From assembly GCA_947304065.1 (NCBI GenBank), contig CAMZAI010000007.1:1-28507 (forward strand): a DNA stretch of 28,507 bases, written 5' to 3'. The notes under the pieces were generated by a model. That model saw only the letters and a program-made list of their open reading frames with translations. It was not told the DNA's origin and did not search any database. This DNA comes from an uncultured Clostridia bacterium. Its GTDB lineage: Bacteria; Bacillota; Clostridia; Lachnospirales; Lachnospiraceae. The first letter of the stretch is position 1; the number at the start of each line of letters is the position of its first letter. Below, piece by piece: positions 14,594 to 22,874 of the stretch. The translations under genes and the position numbers were made by a program.

Positions 14594-15384
14594 GGATATA
14601 TCATTTTACGTTGATATTTGCGGTTTTTGCGGTGATCATGCTTGCCATGGCGGCTTTTTCGATCGAAGAGACACTGGATGAAGAAAGACGCGCGGATAAT
14701 CTTGATCTTTTGCTTGATAAGGCTTCTCAAAGTGCTGCAGATGTTTTGAAAGAAGCACATGCTTCGGGTGTATATGGTGTAAGAGACTTGTCGGTCGATA
14801 CTTTTTTTGCTTCACTTGCGGCGGGACTGGGCTTATCCGACGGAACACCGGCACTTACCATGCTTCGGTTGTATGTGCCGGTTATCGTTGTTGCCGATGG
14901 GGATATTATGTACGTTTGTTACGATGAATTCGGGAGATCGGATGACGGTACCTCAACTTTGGTCAGGAAATGGAGTGATCCGATCACCAGAGAACACGGC
15001 AAGTTTGAAAAGTGCCTCGATTATTATTGCAATAAGCATAATGAGGTGGCTCAAAGAGCCGGGATAACATATATCTTTAATATTCCGGAGACAGAAGGCG
15101 GGATTTACCTGCGCGGCAATGAAGGCGCCGGCTTTTTTGCATTGTTTCAGGGGTATCCATCCGAAAGGTCGGACGGAAAGACATACAACAGCTATTCCTT
15201 TGCGGGAACAGGGATTGATGAAGCTGAGCAGTTTTTTATTAATCTGGAAGGAGAAGGTTTTTCTTCCGAAAGATACTTTCACAGAAGGAACTGCAGGTTT
15301 CTTACCGAAGAGAGTATAATGTTCGGCTCAAAAAAGAAATGTGCTGCATTCGGTGCGTTTGAATGTCCGGAATGCGGAGATTGA
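14590..15384 (+). CDS. Membrane-anchored protein with C-terminal Cys cluster (TadE/F-like position)
   Basis: 264 residues from the ATG at 14590, which overlaps the upstream stop (ATGA) and follows TAAGG; an in-frame start further up at 14557 would run into the previous gene. One N-terminal helix (FTLIFAVFAVIMLAMAAFSI) is followed by a long extracytoplasmic domain of mixed strands (LRLYVPVIVVADGDIMYVCY). The end carries RYFHRRNCRF ... KKCAAFGAFECPECGD: four Cys and a His pattern (C...C...C..C) that recurs in surface proteins of Lachnospiraceae and may bind metal or form disulfides. Function unknown; position suggests a pseudopilin or exported accessory protein of the Tad-like system. Confidence 0.6.
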   Translation: MRIYHFTLIFAVFAVIMLAMAAFSIEETLDEERRADNLDLLLDKASQSAADVLKEAHASGVYGVRDLSVDTFFASLAAGLGLSDGTPALTMLRLYVPVIVVADGDIMYVCYDEFGRSDDGTSTLVRKWSDPITREHGKFEKCLDYYCNKHNEVAQRAGITYIFNIPETEGGIYLRGNEGAGFFALFQGYPSERSDGKTYNSYSFAGTGIDEAEQFFINLEGEGFSSERYFHRRNCRFLTEESIMFGSKKKCAAFGAFECPECGD

Positions 15385-15417
15385 TACAGCCGGGACGCTA
15401 AAAAAGGAGGGTTATTT

Positions 15418-16914
15418 ATGTGGAAAAAGGTTGCGGCGATAGGATTGCTTGTCATTCTGATGGTGTCTTTTGCCATACCGGAGAGAAGAGTGACTGCAGC
15501 GGCGGGAAAAACCACTGTTGGTGATTTTATTACGATGCTGGAGGATGCAGATGACCGGATCGTCGTAAAGACCAATCTGAAACGGAATAAGAAGCTGATA
15601 CTGCAGGATGCCTGCGTATTGCTCGTAAAAGCGTATGAGAGTCTGTATGGCAAAAAGATCTCGAAGACAGAGACAAACTTTATCATCAAAAACAGGATAT
15701 ACGAGTCCGGCCGGATACCATCCAAGAGGATTAAATGGATGGCGAAGGCTTATGCGTATGGTCTCATCTCAGGAGAAAAAACAGCCGATTATTCGGCATT
15801 GCGGCTTTTTAAACCCAAGGCAAAATGCTCTCGCAGCGCATGCAGGAAGATGATAGACAGGCTGCTGCATGAAAACAGCAGGTATAAGCTGACTTCCGAT
15901 TTTCAGATGCTGAGGATATCTCAAAAGAACCGGCCCAAATTGGAAAAACTCTATCCGTATATACTCGACAGTTTTCCGAACGGTTATTATGACTGCATGT
16001 TTAATTTTATGGTTCATCAGGCGAAGGTATTTGAAGCAAAAGACTCTCCTCTGTGGAATGCCCGGGGATGCACGGATTACTGTAAAGTAATGACCTGGGA
16101 CACAACTTTTTCAAAACTGACTTTTGAGGATCGGCTGGGTATCATATGCGATTATGACGATGACGACAGACTGAAGGTATATTGCGCGTATCTGACGCCT
16201 GCCGAGTATGATGCCGGAGCTGCCGGCAGAAACAAGGTAACAGGATATCTCGGAATGGCGATGAACAATGAGCGGAAGCAGGCTATGGCTGATACTGCCG
16301 AAGAATACGCGATGCGAGTACTGAATATAGATTACAGGACTATTGCCGATGATATCGAATGGCAGGAGTATATGCTGAAAAACGGGATAGACCGGAGTGA
16401 TATTGACAGATATATAAAGGAGTGCATTGAGGACGAGCTTATCATTGAATGTGACATGACGGCAGCCGATATTTCAGGCATTTATTTCGACAAGACACCG
16501 TTTACTTTTTCAAGAAGTGAAGGTGTGGTGAGAACCTATGCTCATTACAGAGTGGTAAGTGACAACGGGAAGGCATTTCCTTTTGATGAGCTTACGATAT
16601 CGAACGGCGCAGGGACACAGTGCCTCAGAAATACTGTGGTAAGTGATGACGGGTATATGTTTGTATGGGCTCCGTGTAATGAATGGCAGGACGGTTATTT
16701 CGATATCGGAATGGAAAGTGATACGGAGGTCAATGCCGCGGTTTTTGATGTTATGAGATATAAGGCGGTGTATATAGAGGCGTTCGGTTATCCGTGCGAG
16801 ACGCCGAGTTATTACAGAGGAACGTATACTGTTGAGGGAGCGTTGAAATACCGTAAAACAAACAGGACCAGAGAACAGTATATGGAGGAATGGGGGTATC
16901 TGTACTGCAGATAG
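15418..16914 (+). CDS. Secreted protein with SLH-like N-terminal repeats
   Basis: 498 residues. Signal peptide MWKKVAAIGLLVILMVSFA with a likely cut near VTAAA (about 28). Residues 55-150 show the spacing of S-layer homology repeats: LKRNKKLILQDACVLLVKAY, then IPSKRIKWMAKAYAYGLISG, then LFKPKAKCSRSACRKMIDRL, matching the SLH pattern of a leading R/A-helix, W..A...G.I.G and a following F.P...R.A turn. SLH domains bind secondary cell wall polymers. The remainder (about 150-498) is not recognised; it holds aromatic and acidic segments and one Cys near the C-terminus (YLYCR). A strong AAAGGAGG site precedes the ATG; the gap to the upstream gene is 33 bases, so it may be expressed more independently than its neighbours. 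Probably a wall-binding anchor or adhesin. Confidence 0.62.
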   Translation: MWKKVAAIGLLVILMVSFAIPERRVTAAAGKTTVGDFITMLEDADDRIVVKTNLKRNKKLILQDACVLLVKAYESLYGKKISKTETNFIIKNRIYESGRIPSKRIKWMAKAYAYGLISGEKTADYSALRLFKPKAKCSRSACRKMIDRLLHENSRYKLTSDFQMLRISQKNRPKLEKLYPYILDSFPNGYYDCMFNFMVHQAKVFEAKDSPLWNARGCTDYCKVMTWDTTFSKLTFEDRLGIICDYDDDDRLKVYCAYLTPAEYDAGAAGRNKVTGYLGMAMNNERKQAMADTAEEYAMRVLNIDYRTIADDIEWQEYMLKNGIDRSDIDRYIKECIEDELIIECDMTAADISGIYFDKTPFTFSRSEGVVRTYAHYRVVSDNGKAFPFDELTISNGAGTQCLRNTVVSDDGYMFVWAPCNEWQDGYFDIGMESDTEVNAAVFDVMRYKAVYIEAFGYPCETPSYYRGTYTVEGALKYRKTNRTREQYMEEWGYLYCR

Positions 16915-19900
16915 ATAGAATTAAGAAGATATCGTTTGGCATAACGATGTTTATAATACTGGTTCTTATAGCGGCGGCAGGGATAGCGTACGGGGCTGAT
17001 ACACCCGGAATTGATGACGATACCGTGATCACGGTCGAGCAGGCCGGTTCACTGGCACCTTCTGAGGGTAATTACGGCTGGGATTCCAGAGGCGCGATTT
17101 TCAGATACTATGCACGTAACGGAAAGACGGCGGGAAGTCTCGGAACCGTCATGTTTTGTGACAGAAGCGGGATCAGACGTCCTTTTCTGTGGGATGAATG
17201 GGGCATGGAATTCCCTGATTGGTGGGGAAAGATGCTTGCCGAGAAGATCAGAAACGAAGCGGGTGACGATAAGATCCCGGCTATACGCGAAGCATTTGCG
17301 GAGTATGTGACTTTTGAGTGTGAATGGATGATAGCGATCGGAACAAAGAGTTCTTCGGCAGGCAATAAGCTGTATAAAACACTCAGGACCGATGGCACAC
17401 TGAGAGTCATGAATACTCAGAATCTTGATGACGGTTCTCCCGCTGAAGAGCTGTTTACCGGAAATGATATGGCCGGCTCGCTGTCGAAGATACTTAAGGG
17501 TGAGAACTGGGGCGATGGCAGTCAGAGTACATTTGCACAGAGAAATCCGTATTATTATGATGTGAGGATCAGATCGTTCGACGTTGATATCAGAGCCACT
17601 AACTGTACGGTCTGTGCGGCTAAAGGCTGTAAGAGCGGAAGCACGGAATGCACACATGTGCCGAAAGGAACATTTATCAATATCCCGGTGCCTATAGTGT
17701 ATAACGGTGCATCATATTCCGGGGTTAAGAGCTTTGTATGGGAAGGTCAGACCGTCTCCTTTTATGATCCGGTGATCGAAGGTTATATAAGAAAAAGCCG
17801 CGGTGATGATCTGAGCGGATTGGATGGGAAGATTTCAGGCAACAATATCACGCCGACGGGAAACACAAGGATTTTTCTGTGTTATGAAGCTTTGGAACCG
17901 GCAGAGAAACTGAACGACCTAACGATAAAATATGTGGTGCTTAAAGATTCGGGGAATTCGGTAAAGGATACTGTTAAGGAAGTAAAATTGAAAGATTCTC
18001 TCACACAGGGAAGAGTGTTCAGCATAGCGCTGGATAAAACGATCAGTGCCGGCGGAAAAGAGTATCAGCTTATTCCCGGAGCCGCAACCGGCTTGTCCTA
18101 TGCTTCAAATCATAAGTTTGCCAACGCGGTGAAAGGCATAAATGCATACAGGATCACCGCATCGGGTATAAATTCGGGTAAGGTCATCTATGCTACCGGA
18201 ACTGAATACAAAGAGGACAGGCCGGGACTTCTGTATGTTCCTGTTCGCGAAAACAAAGTGAATGATGCAAATGATACCCAGACGGATGATACGCCGCCGG
18301 GAGGCGATACGGATACATCATATGGCGGCATCGGAGAAGATACGAACTCCGGCCAAACGGGGACGGGGCTGGTGCGAAAGTCAGAAGATCCTGCGGCAAG
18401 TATAAGATTACTGTCCGAAACTTTTGATGTTTCAAACGCAATACCGTCAACCGAGGATATTTTTATAAGAGCTGAATTTGCAGATTATCTGTATTCACTT
18501 AACGCGGTCGAAGTATCCGGAAGCTATCCGATCAGGGTGACGGTGGACTTTCCTTATGAACTGAGATGGACTGAGGAAGACGAAGATGGGAACATCGAGG
18601 AAAAGAGTTCTTATGGGACGAATACAGTTTCTGCTACTGTATACCGGGAGTACTCATATATTCATTTGAATTCGTTTGCCTATTATATTCCTGACAGTAT
18701 CACTGTCGATAATAAGGCTCTTAATCCGCAGTCTGTTACCATCACGGCGGCACAGGCCGGTATATCTTCACCTTCCTGTACTCAGCCCAGAGTATACGGA
18801 GGCAGCAGGATCGGAGGAAACATTGATCTTCCGGCAGGCTGTCCGGTATCTTTGAGCGCTGCGCTTACCCTGATCGACGGGGGAGATGAGCGTCCGGAAG
18901 CCCCGCCGGCAGATACCGCTGCTGCCCAAAGTATTGCTGAGGCGGCCGTTGGACGGATGCGATGCAGAAATGATGAGCTGCTTTTTTCCGGAAGAAGCGT
19001 ATTGGGTACTGTCGGATGGCATTCATACAGTGGCTCGGCGACAGCCGATACTTCCGTATTGTCTCCCGGAAGAACCGTGGTGGACAGCAGAAACGTTCTG
19101 GGACGCAATTACGTTTCCATACCGGCGAAAACCCGAAACGGGCAGTATTTGGCGACGGCACGGCTTGTGACCTATAAGCCTGCGGTTACATACGGCGGAG
19201 GAACGATAAGCTATAATCCGGTAACGTACGTTAACCCGATAAATGTGCATACGCCAATAATCTGTGAACTCCGGATTTCCGAATGCGATCCGTCAGTTCC
19301 CAATATCAGGTTCAATCAGGGACCCGGAGGCGTGGATACCGGTTCTTTTCAGGCAGTGATCGGAAGGTCTGTCTCGTACGGAATGGATGGTCATGAGAAT
19401 GACAGCTGTGATTTTTGGCTGTATGTGAATAATGCGGGAAATCATCCGGTTTATGCGGGAAAGCTCGGAAGCGGATATGATTATTCGGTCAATAAAAGCG
19501 GTCTGAACGGAGGCAGCTATGTATTGGTCAATGAGGTCTATTTTCCGTTTGACGTCGTGCTGGACATAGGCAATGACCGGAATACTTCGAATGACAGGCT
19601 GCTTACAGGCGGAGATTGGTATGCGGTCAATGGGAAGCAGAGATATTATATTCCCGATTACGTGATCGAAGGTGATTATTGTATCGAGGCAAGGACCAGG
19701 TCCGTTAACTCGTTTTCAAGAGCCGATCTGGTCGCGAATTCAACGAAAAACGGATTGAGGTATCTTCGTGCCAACGATAGCCAAAGTGACTATGTTACCG
19801 CTGACAGTATCAGGATCCATGTGTCAGGGAAAATGTTTGGCTTTGCTTTGACAGGAGTTGATTCGGATGCTGAATGGCGCGCTGTTTTTGAGAAAGACGG

Positions 19901-20678
19901 AGTAAGCAAGCTGAGTGTGAGCGGACTGAAAGACGGAACCTTGACTGCAGTGCTGCCTCAGGGCAAAACTGCGAAAGATAAGCTGAAGGACTATTATTTC
20001 TATTATTCCGCGGGAATAGCCAACGAACTGGGACTTAAGACCGGAAGGCACTCAAAGTTTGTGCTGCCGATGATCGCAGGATGCTCGCCGAATGCTTCGA
20101 TGCAGAATTCTGGGGCGCTCAAAGCAGGATACACCTGGAAATTCCGGTTATTCACGAGCGGCAGCAGAATGGCGCGGGAAGCGGCATATGTCATTATAGA
20201 GCCTCGTTTCCGATGGTTGTCATCGGACGGAAAGAGCAGCAGTTCATATGAAAATACAAAGATAACATATGCAGAGACTGTGAACGGAGTGTTGAAAAGA
20301 GACAGGGAACCGGAGAAGAGCATAAGAATTCTTACGCATAAGGAAGCTGAGGCCGGTAATGACCGGCTGCAGCTTTGGGAATTCGTCTATAATGTGCCCT
20401 CAAAGTATACGGTCATGGTAAATGGTAAACAGGTAAGAGACGGCTATCTGATCATCAACTTTGTTATTACGGGTTTTTCTGCCAACGGTGAAGCCATAAT
20501 GTCATACGATGCGGCTGAAAATAATGACGGTTACTGCAATATGTGGTCGGTGGAGCAGCAGGAACTGAATCGGGTGGATTATTACGGTAAGAGTTTTGCA
20601 TTCCGCTATGGTGACGTTGCAGTTCTTGATTTGAGAGAATCGAAAGGGGACGATTTTGTGATTGATCACCGATATTAA
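16890..20678 (+). CDS. 1262-residue secreted protein, last gene of the Tad-like operon
   Basis: Signal peptide-like start with a basic stretch and helix MFIILVLIAAAGIAYGA, then a mature protein with no further membrane helix or LPxTG sorting signal. The chosen ATG at 16890 overlaps the upstream gene by 25 bases and has GGAGG only one base before it, so translation may begin at ATG 16947 instead. A Cys-rich patch (CTVCAAKGCKSGSTECTHV, near 245-262) and a low-complexity Gly/Thr/Asp linker (near 460-495) divide the protein. The later half is strand-rich with aromatic repeats (for example AGISSPSCTQPRVYGGSRIG), suggesting several Ig-like or beta domains that I cannot name. Most likely a tip adhesin or large surface subunit of the pilus. 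A perfect inverted repeat and the next promoter follow immediately. Confidence 0.6.
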   Translation: MGVSVLQIDRIKKISFGITMFIILVLIAAAGIAYGADTPGIDDDTVITVEQAGSLAPSEGNYGWDSRGAIFRYYARNGKTAGSLGTVMFCDRSGIRRPFLWDEWGMEFPDWWGKMLAEKIRNEAGDDKIPAIREAFAEYVTFECEWMIAIGTKSSSAGNKLYKTLRTDGTLRVMNTQNLDDGSPAEELFTGNDMAGSLSKILKGENWGDGSQSTFAQRNPYYYDVRIRSFDVDIRATNCTVCAAKGCKSGSTECTHVPKGTFINIPVPIVYNGASYSGVKSFVWEGQTVSFYDPVIEGYIRKSRGDDLSGLDGKISGNNITPTGNTRIFLCYEALEPAEKLNDLTIKYVVLKDSGNSVKDTVKEVKLKDSLTQGRVFSIALDKTISAGGKEYQLIPGAATGLSYASNHKFANAVKGINAYRITASGINSGKVIYATGTEYKEDRPGLLYVPVRENKVNDANDTQTDDTPPGGDTDTSYGGIGEDTNSGQTGTGLVRKSEDPAASIRLLSETFDVSNAIPSTEDIFIRAEFADYLYSLNAVEVSGSYPIRVTVDFPYELRWTEEDEDGNIEEKSSYGTNTVSATVYREYSYIHLNSFAYYIPDSITVDNKALNPQSVTITAAQAGISSPSCTQPRVYGGSRIGGNIDLPAGCPVSLSAALTLIDGGDERPEAPPADTAAAQSIAEAAVGRMRCRNDELLFSGRSVLGTVGWHSYSGSATADTSVLSPGRTVVDSRNVLGRNYVSIPAKTRNGQYLATARLVTYKPAVTYGGGTISYNPVTYVNPINVHTPIICELRISECDPSVPNIRFNQGPGGVDTGSFQAVIGRSVSYGMDGHENDSCDFWLYVNNAGNHPVYAGKLGSGYDYSVNKSGLNGGSYVLVNEVYFPFDVVLDIGNDRNTSNDRLLTGGDWYAVNGKQRYYIPDYVIEGDYCIEARTRSVNSFSRADLVANSTKNGLRYLRANDSQSDYVTADSIRIHVSGKMFGFALTGVDSDAEWRAVFEKDGVSKLSVSGLKDGTLTAVLPQGKTAKDKLKDYYFYYSAGIANELGLKTGRHSKFVLPMIAGCSPNASMQNSGALKAGYTWKFRLFTSGSRMAREAAYVIIEPRFRWLSSDGKSSSSYENTKITYAETVNGVLKRDREPEKSIRILTHKEAEAGNDRLQLWEFVYNVPSKYTVMVNGKQVRDGYLIINFVITGFSANGEAIMSYDAAENNDGYCNMWSVEQQELNRVDYYGKSFAFRYGDVAVLDLRESKGDDFVIDHRY

Positions 20679-20690
20679 GCGGACTTAGAT

Positions 20691-20726
20691 TCAATTGCAT
20701 CATTTTGAAGAAAATGATGCAATTGA
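20691..20726. repeat. Perfect 16-bp inverted repeat between the Tad-like operon and the Fic gene
   Basis: Arm TCAATTGCATCATTTT (20691-20706), loop GAAG (20707-20710) and the exact complement AAAATGATGCAATTGA (20711-20726). It may end the upstream operon as a hairpin, though no T-run follows. It also lies just before the TTGACA promoter of the Fic gene (20729), and part of the arm (AATTGCATCATTT) recurs at 20760-20772 at the predicted start. A repressor operator is as likely as a terminator. Confidence 0.8.
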
Positions 20727-20728
20727 TA

Positions 20729-20757
20729 TTGACAATGAGTATATTGAATGCTACCAT
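20729..20757 (+). promoter_or_regulatory. Promoter of the Fic gene (TTGACA-N17-TACCAT)
   Basis: TTGACA (20729-20734) and TACCAT (20752-20757), 17 bases apart; the -10 keeps four of six consensus bases. A single copy of AATTGCATCATTT overlaps the predicted start region downstream (20760-20772), and the inverted repeat abuts the -35 from upstream, so the promoter is bracketed by copies of the same motif. Confidence 0.55.
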
Positions 20758-20759
20758 TT

Positions 20760-20772
20760 AATTGCATCATTT
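20760..20772 (+). repeat. Third copy of the AATTGCATCATTT motif
   Basis: A 13-base exact copy of the arm of the inverted repeat at 20691-20726. It lies just downstream of the predicted Fic promoter -10, where a bound protein would block transcription. Confidence 0.65.
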
Positions 20773-20813
20773 GCATAGAAATGAGTAAATTGAAATATAA
20801 ATGAGGATATTAA

Positions 20814-21869
20814 ATGAGACCATTCAATTATAGCAATAATTGGGAAAAACTATTAACACCTGATATCGTAGCTCTTCTTACGCAGATTCATGAGTATAAA
20901 GGGGAGCAGTCTTTGTTTATAGAGGCTAAAGCAGATACGCTGACAAGACTTGTAGAGATTGCGAAGATTCAAAGTACCGAGGCGTCAAACAGGATTGAAG
21001 GTATCTATACTTCTGATGACAGGCTGAGAACAATTATCAAAGATAAAACTGCGCCTAAAACGCGAAATGAGCGTGAGATTGCCGGATACAGGGATGTCCT
21101 TAATACGATTCATGAAAGCCATGATTATATTTCAATCCGCCCGAATATGATCCTTCAACTTCACAGGGATATGTATAGATATGAAGGATATGATATCGGC
21201 GGAAAATATAAGGCTGCTGACAATATTATAGAGGAAGAGGATGAGCAGGGAAATACGGTCGTTCGTTTCAAACCGGTTTCTGCGTGGGAAACACCCGAGG
21301 CAATGGAGAATCTTTGCAACGAGTTTGAGAAGGCTCTTGGTATCGGAATTATAGATCCGCTTCTTCTGATATCGATGTTCATATTGGATTTCCTATGCAT
21401 CCATCCGTTTAATGACGGTAATGGAAGAATGAGCAGATTGCTTACTTTATTGATGCTTTACAGAGCCGGATATATTGTGGGTAAATATATCAGCATCGAG
21501 CATCTGATAGAAAAGACAAAAGAATCTTATTATGAATGTCTGCAGGAAAGCTCTTTTGGGTGGCATGAAGGAGAGAATGATTATGTCCCGTTTGTTCGGT
21601 ATATGCTGGGTGTTATAGTAGCGGCATACAGGGATTTCTCTGATAGGGTACGCGTTTTGGTCATTGGCGGTCTTTCAAAACCTGAGCGTGTGGCAGAACT
21701 GATAAAAAACTCATACGGAGAGATTACAAAGTCACAGATCATGGAAAAATGCCCGGACATAAGTCGTATAACAGTAGAAAGAGCATTAGCAGGATTGTTG
21801 TCATCGGAACGTATTATTAAAATTGGCGGCGGAAGATATACAAAGTATGTTTGGAACAGAGACAGATAG
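20814..21869 (+). CDS. Fic-family AMP/UMP-transferase-like protein
   Basis: 351 residues. The active-site motif HPFNDGNGR lies at residues 197-205, matching HPFxxGNGR, whose His is catalytic. An N-terminal inhibitory motif is visible in STEASNRIEG (S-N-R-I-E-G near 60-65, the [S/T]xxxE[G/N] pattern of class II Fic proteins), and the C-terminal part has a winged-helix shape (YGEITKSQIMEKC ... TVERALAGLLSS). Fic enzymes transfer AMP or other nucleotides to target proteins and are common in toxin-antitoxin and stress systems. The ATG at 20814 has GAGG seven bases upstream. The gene has its own promoter wrapped by a repeated motif, and its composition is more AT-rich than its neighbours, which hints at transfer. 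Not obviously part of the Tad system. Confidence 0.9.
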   Translation: MRPFNYSNNWEKLLTPDIVALLTQIHEYKGEQSLFIEAKADTLTRLVEIAKIQSTEASNRIEGIYTSDDRLRTIIKDKTAPKTRNEREIAGYRDVLNTIHESHDYISIRPNMILQLHRDMYRYEGYDIGGKYKAADNIIEEEDEQGNTVVRFKPVSAWETPEAMENLCNEFEKALGIGIIDPLLLISMFILDFLCIHPFNDGNGRMSRLLTLLMLYRAGYIVGKYISIEHLIEKTKESYYECLQESSFGWHEGENDYVPFVRYMLGVIVAAYRDFSDRVRVLVIGGLSKPERVAELIKNSYGEITKSQIMEKCPDISRITVERALAGLLSSERIIKIGGGRYTKYVWNRDR

Positions 21870-21886
21870 AAATCCCGGCAAATGAA

Positions 21887-21910
21887 AAGGCATGACAAAA
21901 GTCACGCCTT
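21887..21910. terminator. Bidirectional terminator candidate between Fic and degV
   Basis: AAGGCATGAC (21887-21896), loop AAAA (21897-21900), GTCACGCCTT (21901-21910): a ten-base stem with one A/C mismatch. On the minus strand it is followed by TTTTCATTT, giving a modest U-tract for degV; on the plus strand it is followed by AATTAATTT. Confidence 0.6.
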
Positions 21911-21927
21911 AATTAATTTCAACTTCT

Positions 21928-22770
21928 TCACTCTGCAATAAACAGTACTCCGAGCGTTCCGGGGCCGCAATGAGATGCAACTACGCTGCCGGCGTCGGTT
22001 TCAAGGATCTCGTCAAAATGATGGAGGCCCTCGAGGTATTCTCTGACAGAATCTACGATAGCCTTGTCACACGGGGAATGTGTGATGAATACGCGGTCCT
22101 TGCGGGCGCGCAGGAGGTCCTGCTCCATATCCTTTACATATTCCAGAACGTACTTGCGGTTGCTTCCGCGATATTTCTGCTCGGGATGCATCGCGCCGTC
22201 AGATACGGCGATGCGGGGGTGAAGCTTTAAGACCGAACCTACCAGAGCGGCAAGTCCTGAGCAGCGTCCTCCGCGGTGGAGATATACGAGAGTATCGATC
22301 ACGAAGCTCGCGCGTACCTTGTCTTTTATCGCTTCAATCTCTGCTACGATCTCGGATGCGGTTTTGCCTTCCGCGGCCAGTTCAGCGGCACGGATGATCT
22401 GCAGGCCGATACCGGTCGAGAGGTTGGCCGAGTCGATGATATGTACGCGGTCGGACATTTCCATGTTTTCAGCGGCGAGTCTTGCGTTATTGAAGCTGGC
22501 GGACATCTGGGATGAGATGGTGAAGATCACATATTCATCGTCTCCGTCGGGATCGAGAAATCTGCAGATATCTTCGATTCCGGGTGCTGCTGTCTTGGGG
22601 GTCTGGCCATGGGCGTCAGACCATTCATAAAGCTTTTCGGGCGTGATATTGAGCCCGTCGAGATATTCCTCTTCTCCGAGACGTACATAGAGCGGAATGA
22701 TGCGTATTCCGTAGCGCTCAGTCAGTTCCTTCGAAAGATCGCAGGTGCTGTCCGCAAGAATTTTAACCAT
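21928..22770 (-). CDS. DegV family protein (fatty-acid-binding)
   Basis: 280 residues on the minus strand. DegV proteins bind fatty acids, and Firmicutes homologues such as FakB deliver them to the kinase FakA for phospholipid synthesis. Visible family motifs: MVKILADSTCDL at the N-terminus, IIPLYVRLGEEEYLDGLNIT, the FTISSQMSASFNNARLAAE block, DSANLSTGIGLQ, and a C-terminal VFITHSPCD and HCGPGTLGVLF. Length is typical (about 280). A GGAGG site on the minus strand precedes the ATG, and an extended -10 (TGGTATACT) lies upstream on the same strand. No FakA kinase is in the window. Confidence 0.95.
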   Translation of the reverse strand: MVKILADSTCDLSKELTERYGIRIIPLYVRLGEEEYLDGLNITPEKLYEWSDAHGQTPKTAAPGIEDICRFLDPDGDDEYVIFTISSQMSASFNNARLAAENMEMSDRVHIIDSANLSTGIGLQIIRAAELAAEGKTASEIVAEIEAIKDKVRASFVIDTLVYLHRGGRCSGLAALVGSVLKLHPRIAVSDGAMHPEQKYRGSNRKYVLEYVKDMEQDLLRARKDRVFITHSPCDKAIVDSVREYLEGLHHFDEILETDAGSVVASHCGPGTLGVLFIAE

Positions 22771-22800
22771 TTCCGGTTCCTCCTATATGGGTTTGATATT

Positions 22801-22809
22801 AGTATACCA
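22801..22809 (-). promoter_or_regulatory. Extended -10 promoter of degV
   Basis: Read on the minus strand this is TGGTATACT, an extended -10. The sequence 17 bases further upstream is a poor -35. The same 9-mer occurs at 1811-1819 and 23781-23789. Its start point would fall about 25 bases before the degV ATG. Confidence 0.55.
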
Positions 22810-22833
22810 CTTATCGAAAAAAAATAGAAGAAA

Positions 22834-22866
22834 GAAAAAAGCAGGGACTGTCTTTCGCGTCCCTGC
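22834..22866 (-). terminator. Intrinsic terminator of the Ig-like secreted protein gene
   Basis: A perfect eight-base stem GCAGGGAC/GTCCCTGC (22841-22848 with 22859-22866) with a ten-base loop; reading the minus strand it is followed by TTTTTTCTTTCTTC. It lies directly after the stop at 22875. The plus-strand side ends in TTTT, so it could also act weakly in the other direction. Confidence 0.88.
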
Positions 22867-22874
22867 TTTTAGCA

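Noticed and set aside
4956..20678. Flp-type prepilin or A24 prepilin peptidase in the locus
   Set aside because: I searched the small hydrophobic proteins for G/E-Y motifs and for paired-Asp peptidase patterns and found none; they may lie elsewhere in the genome.
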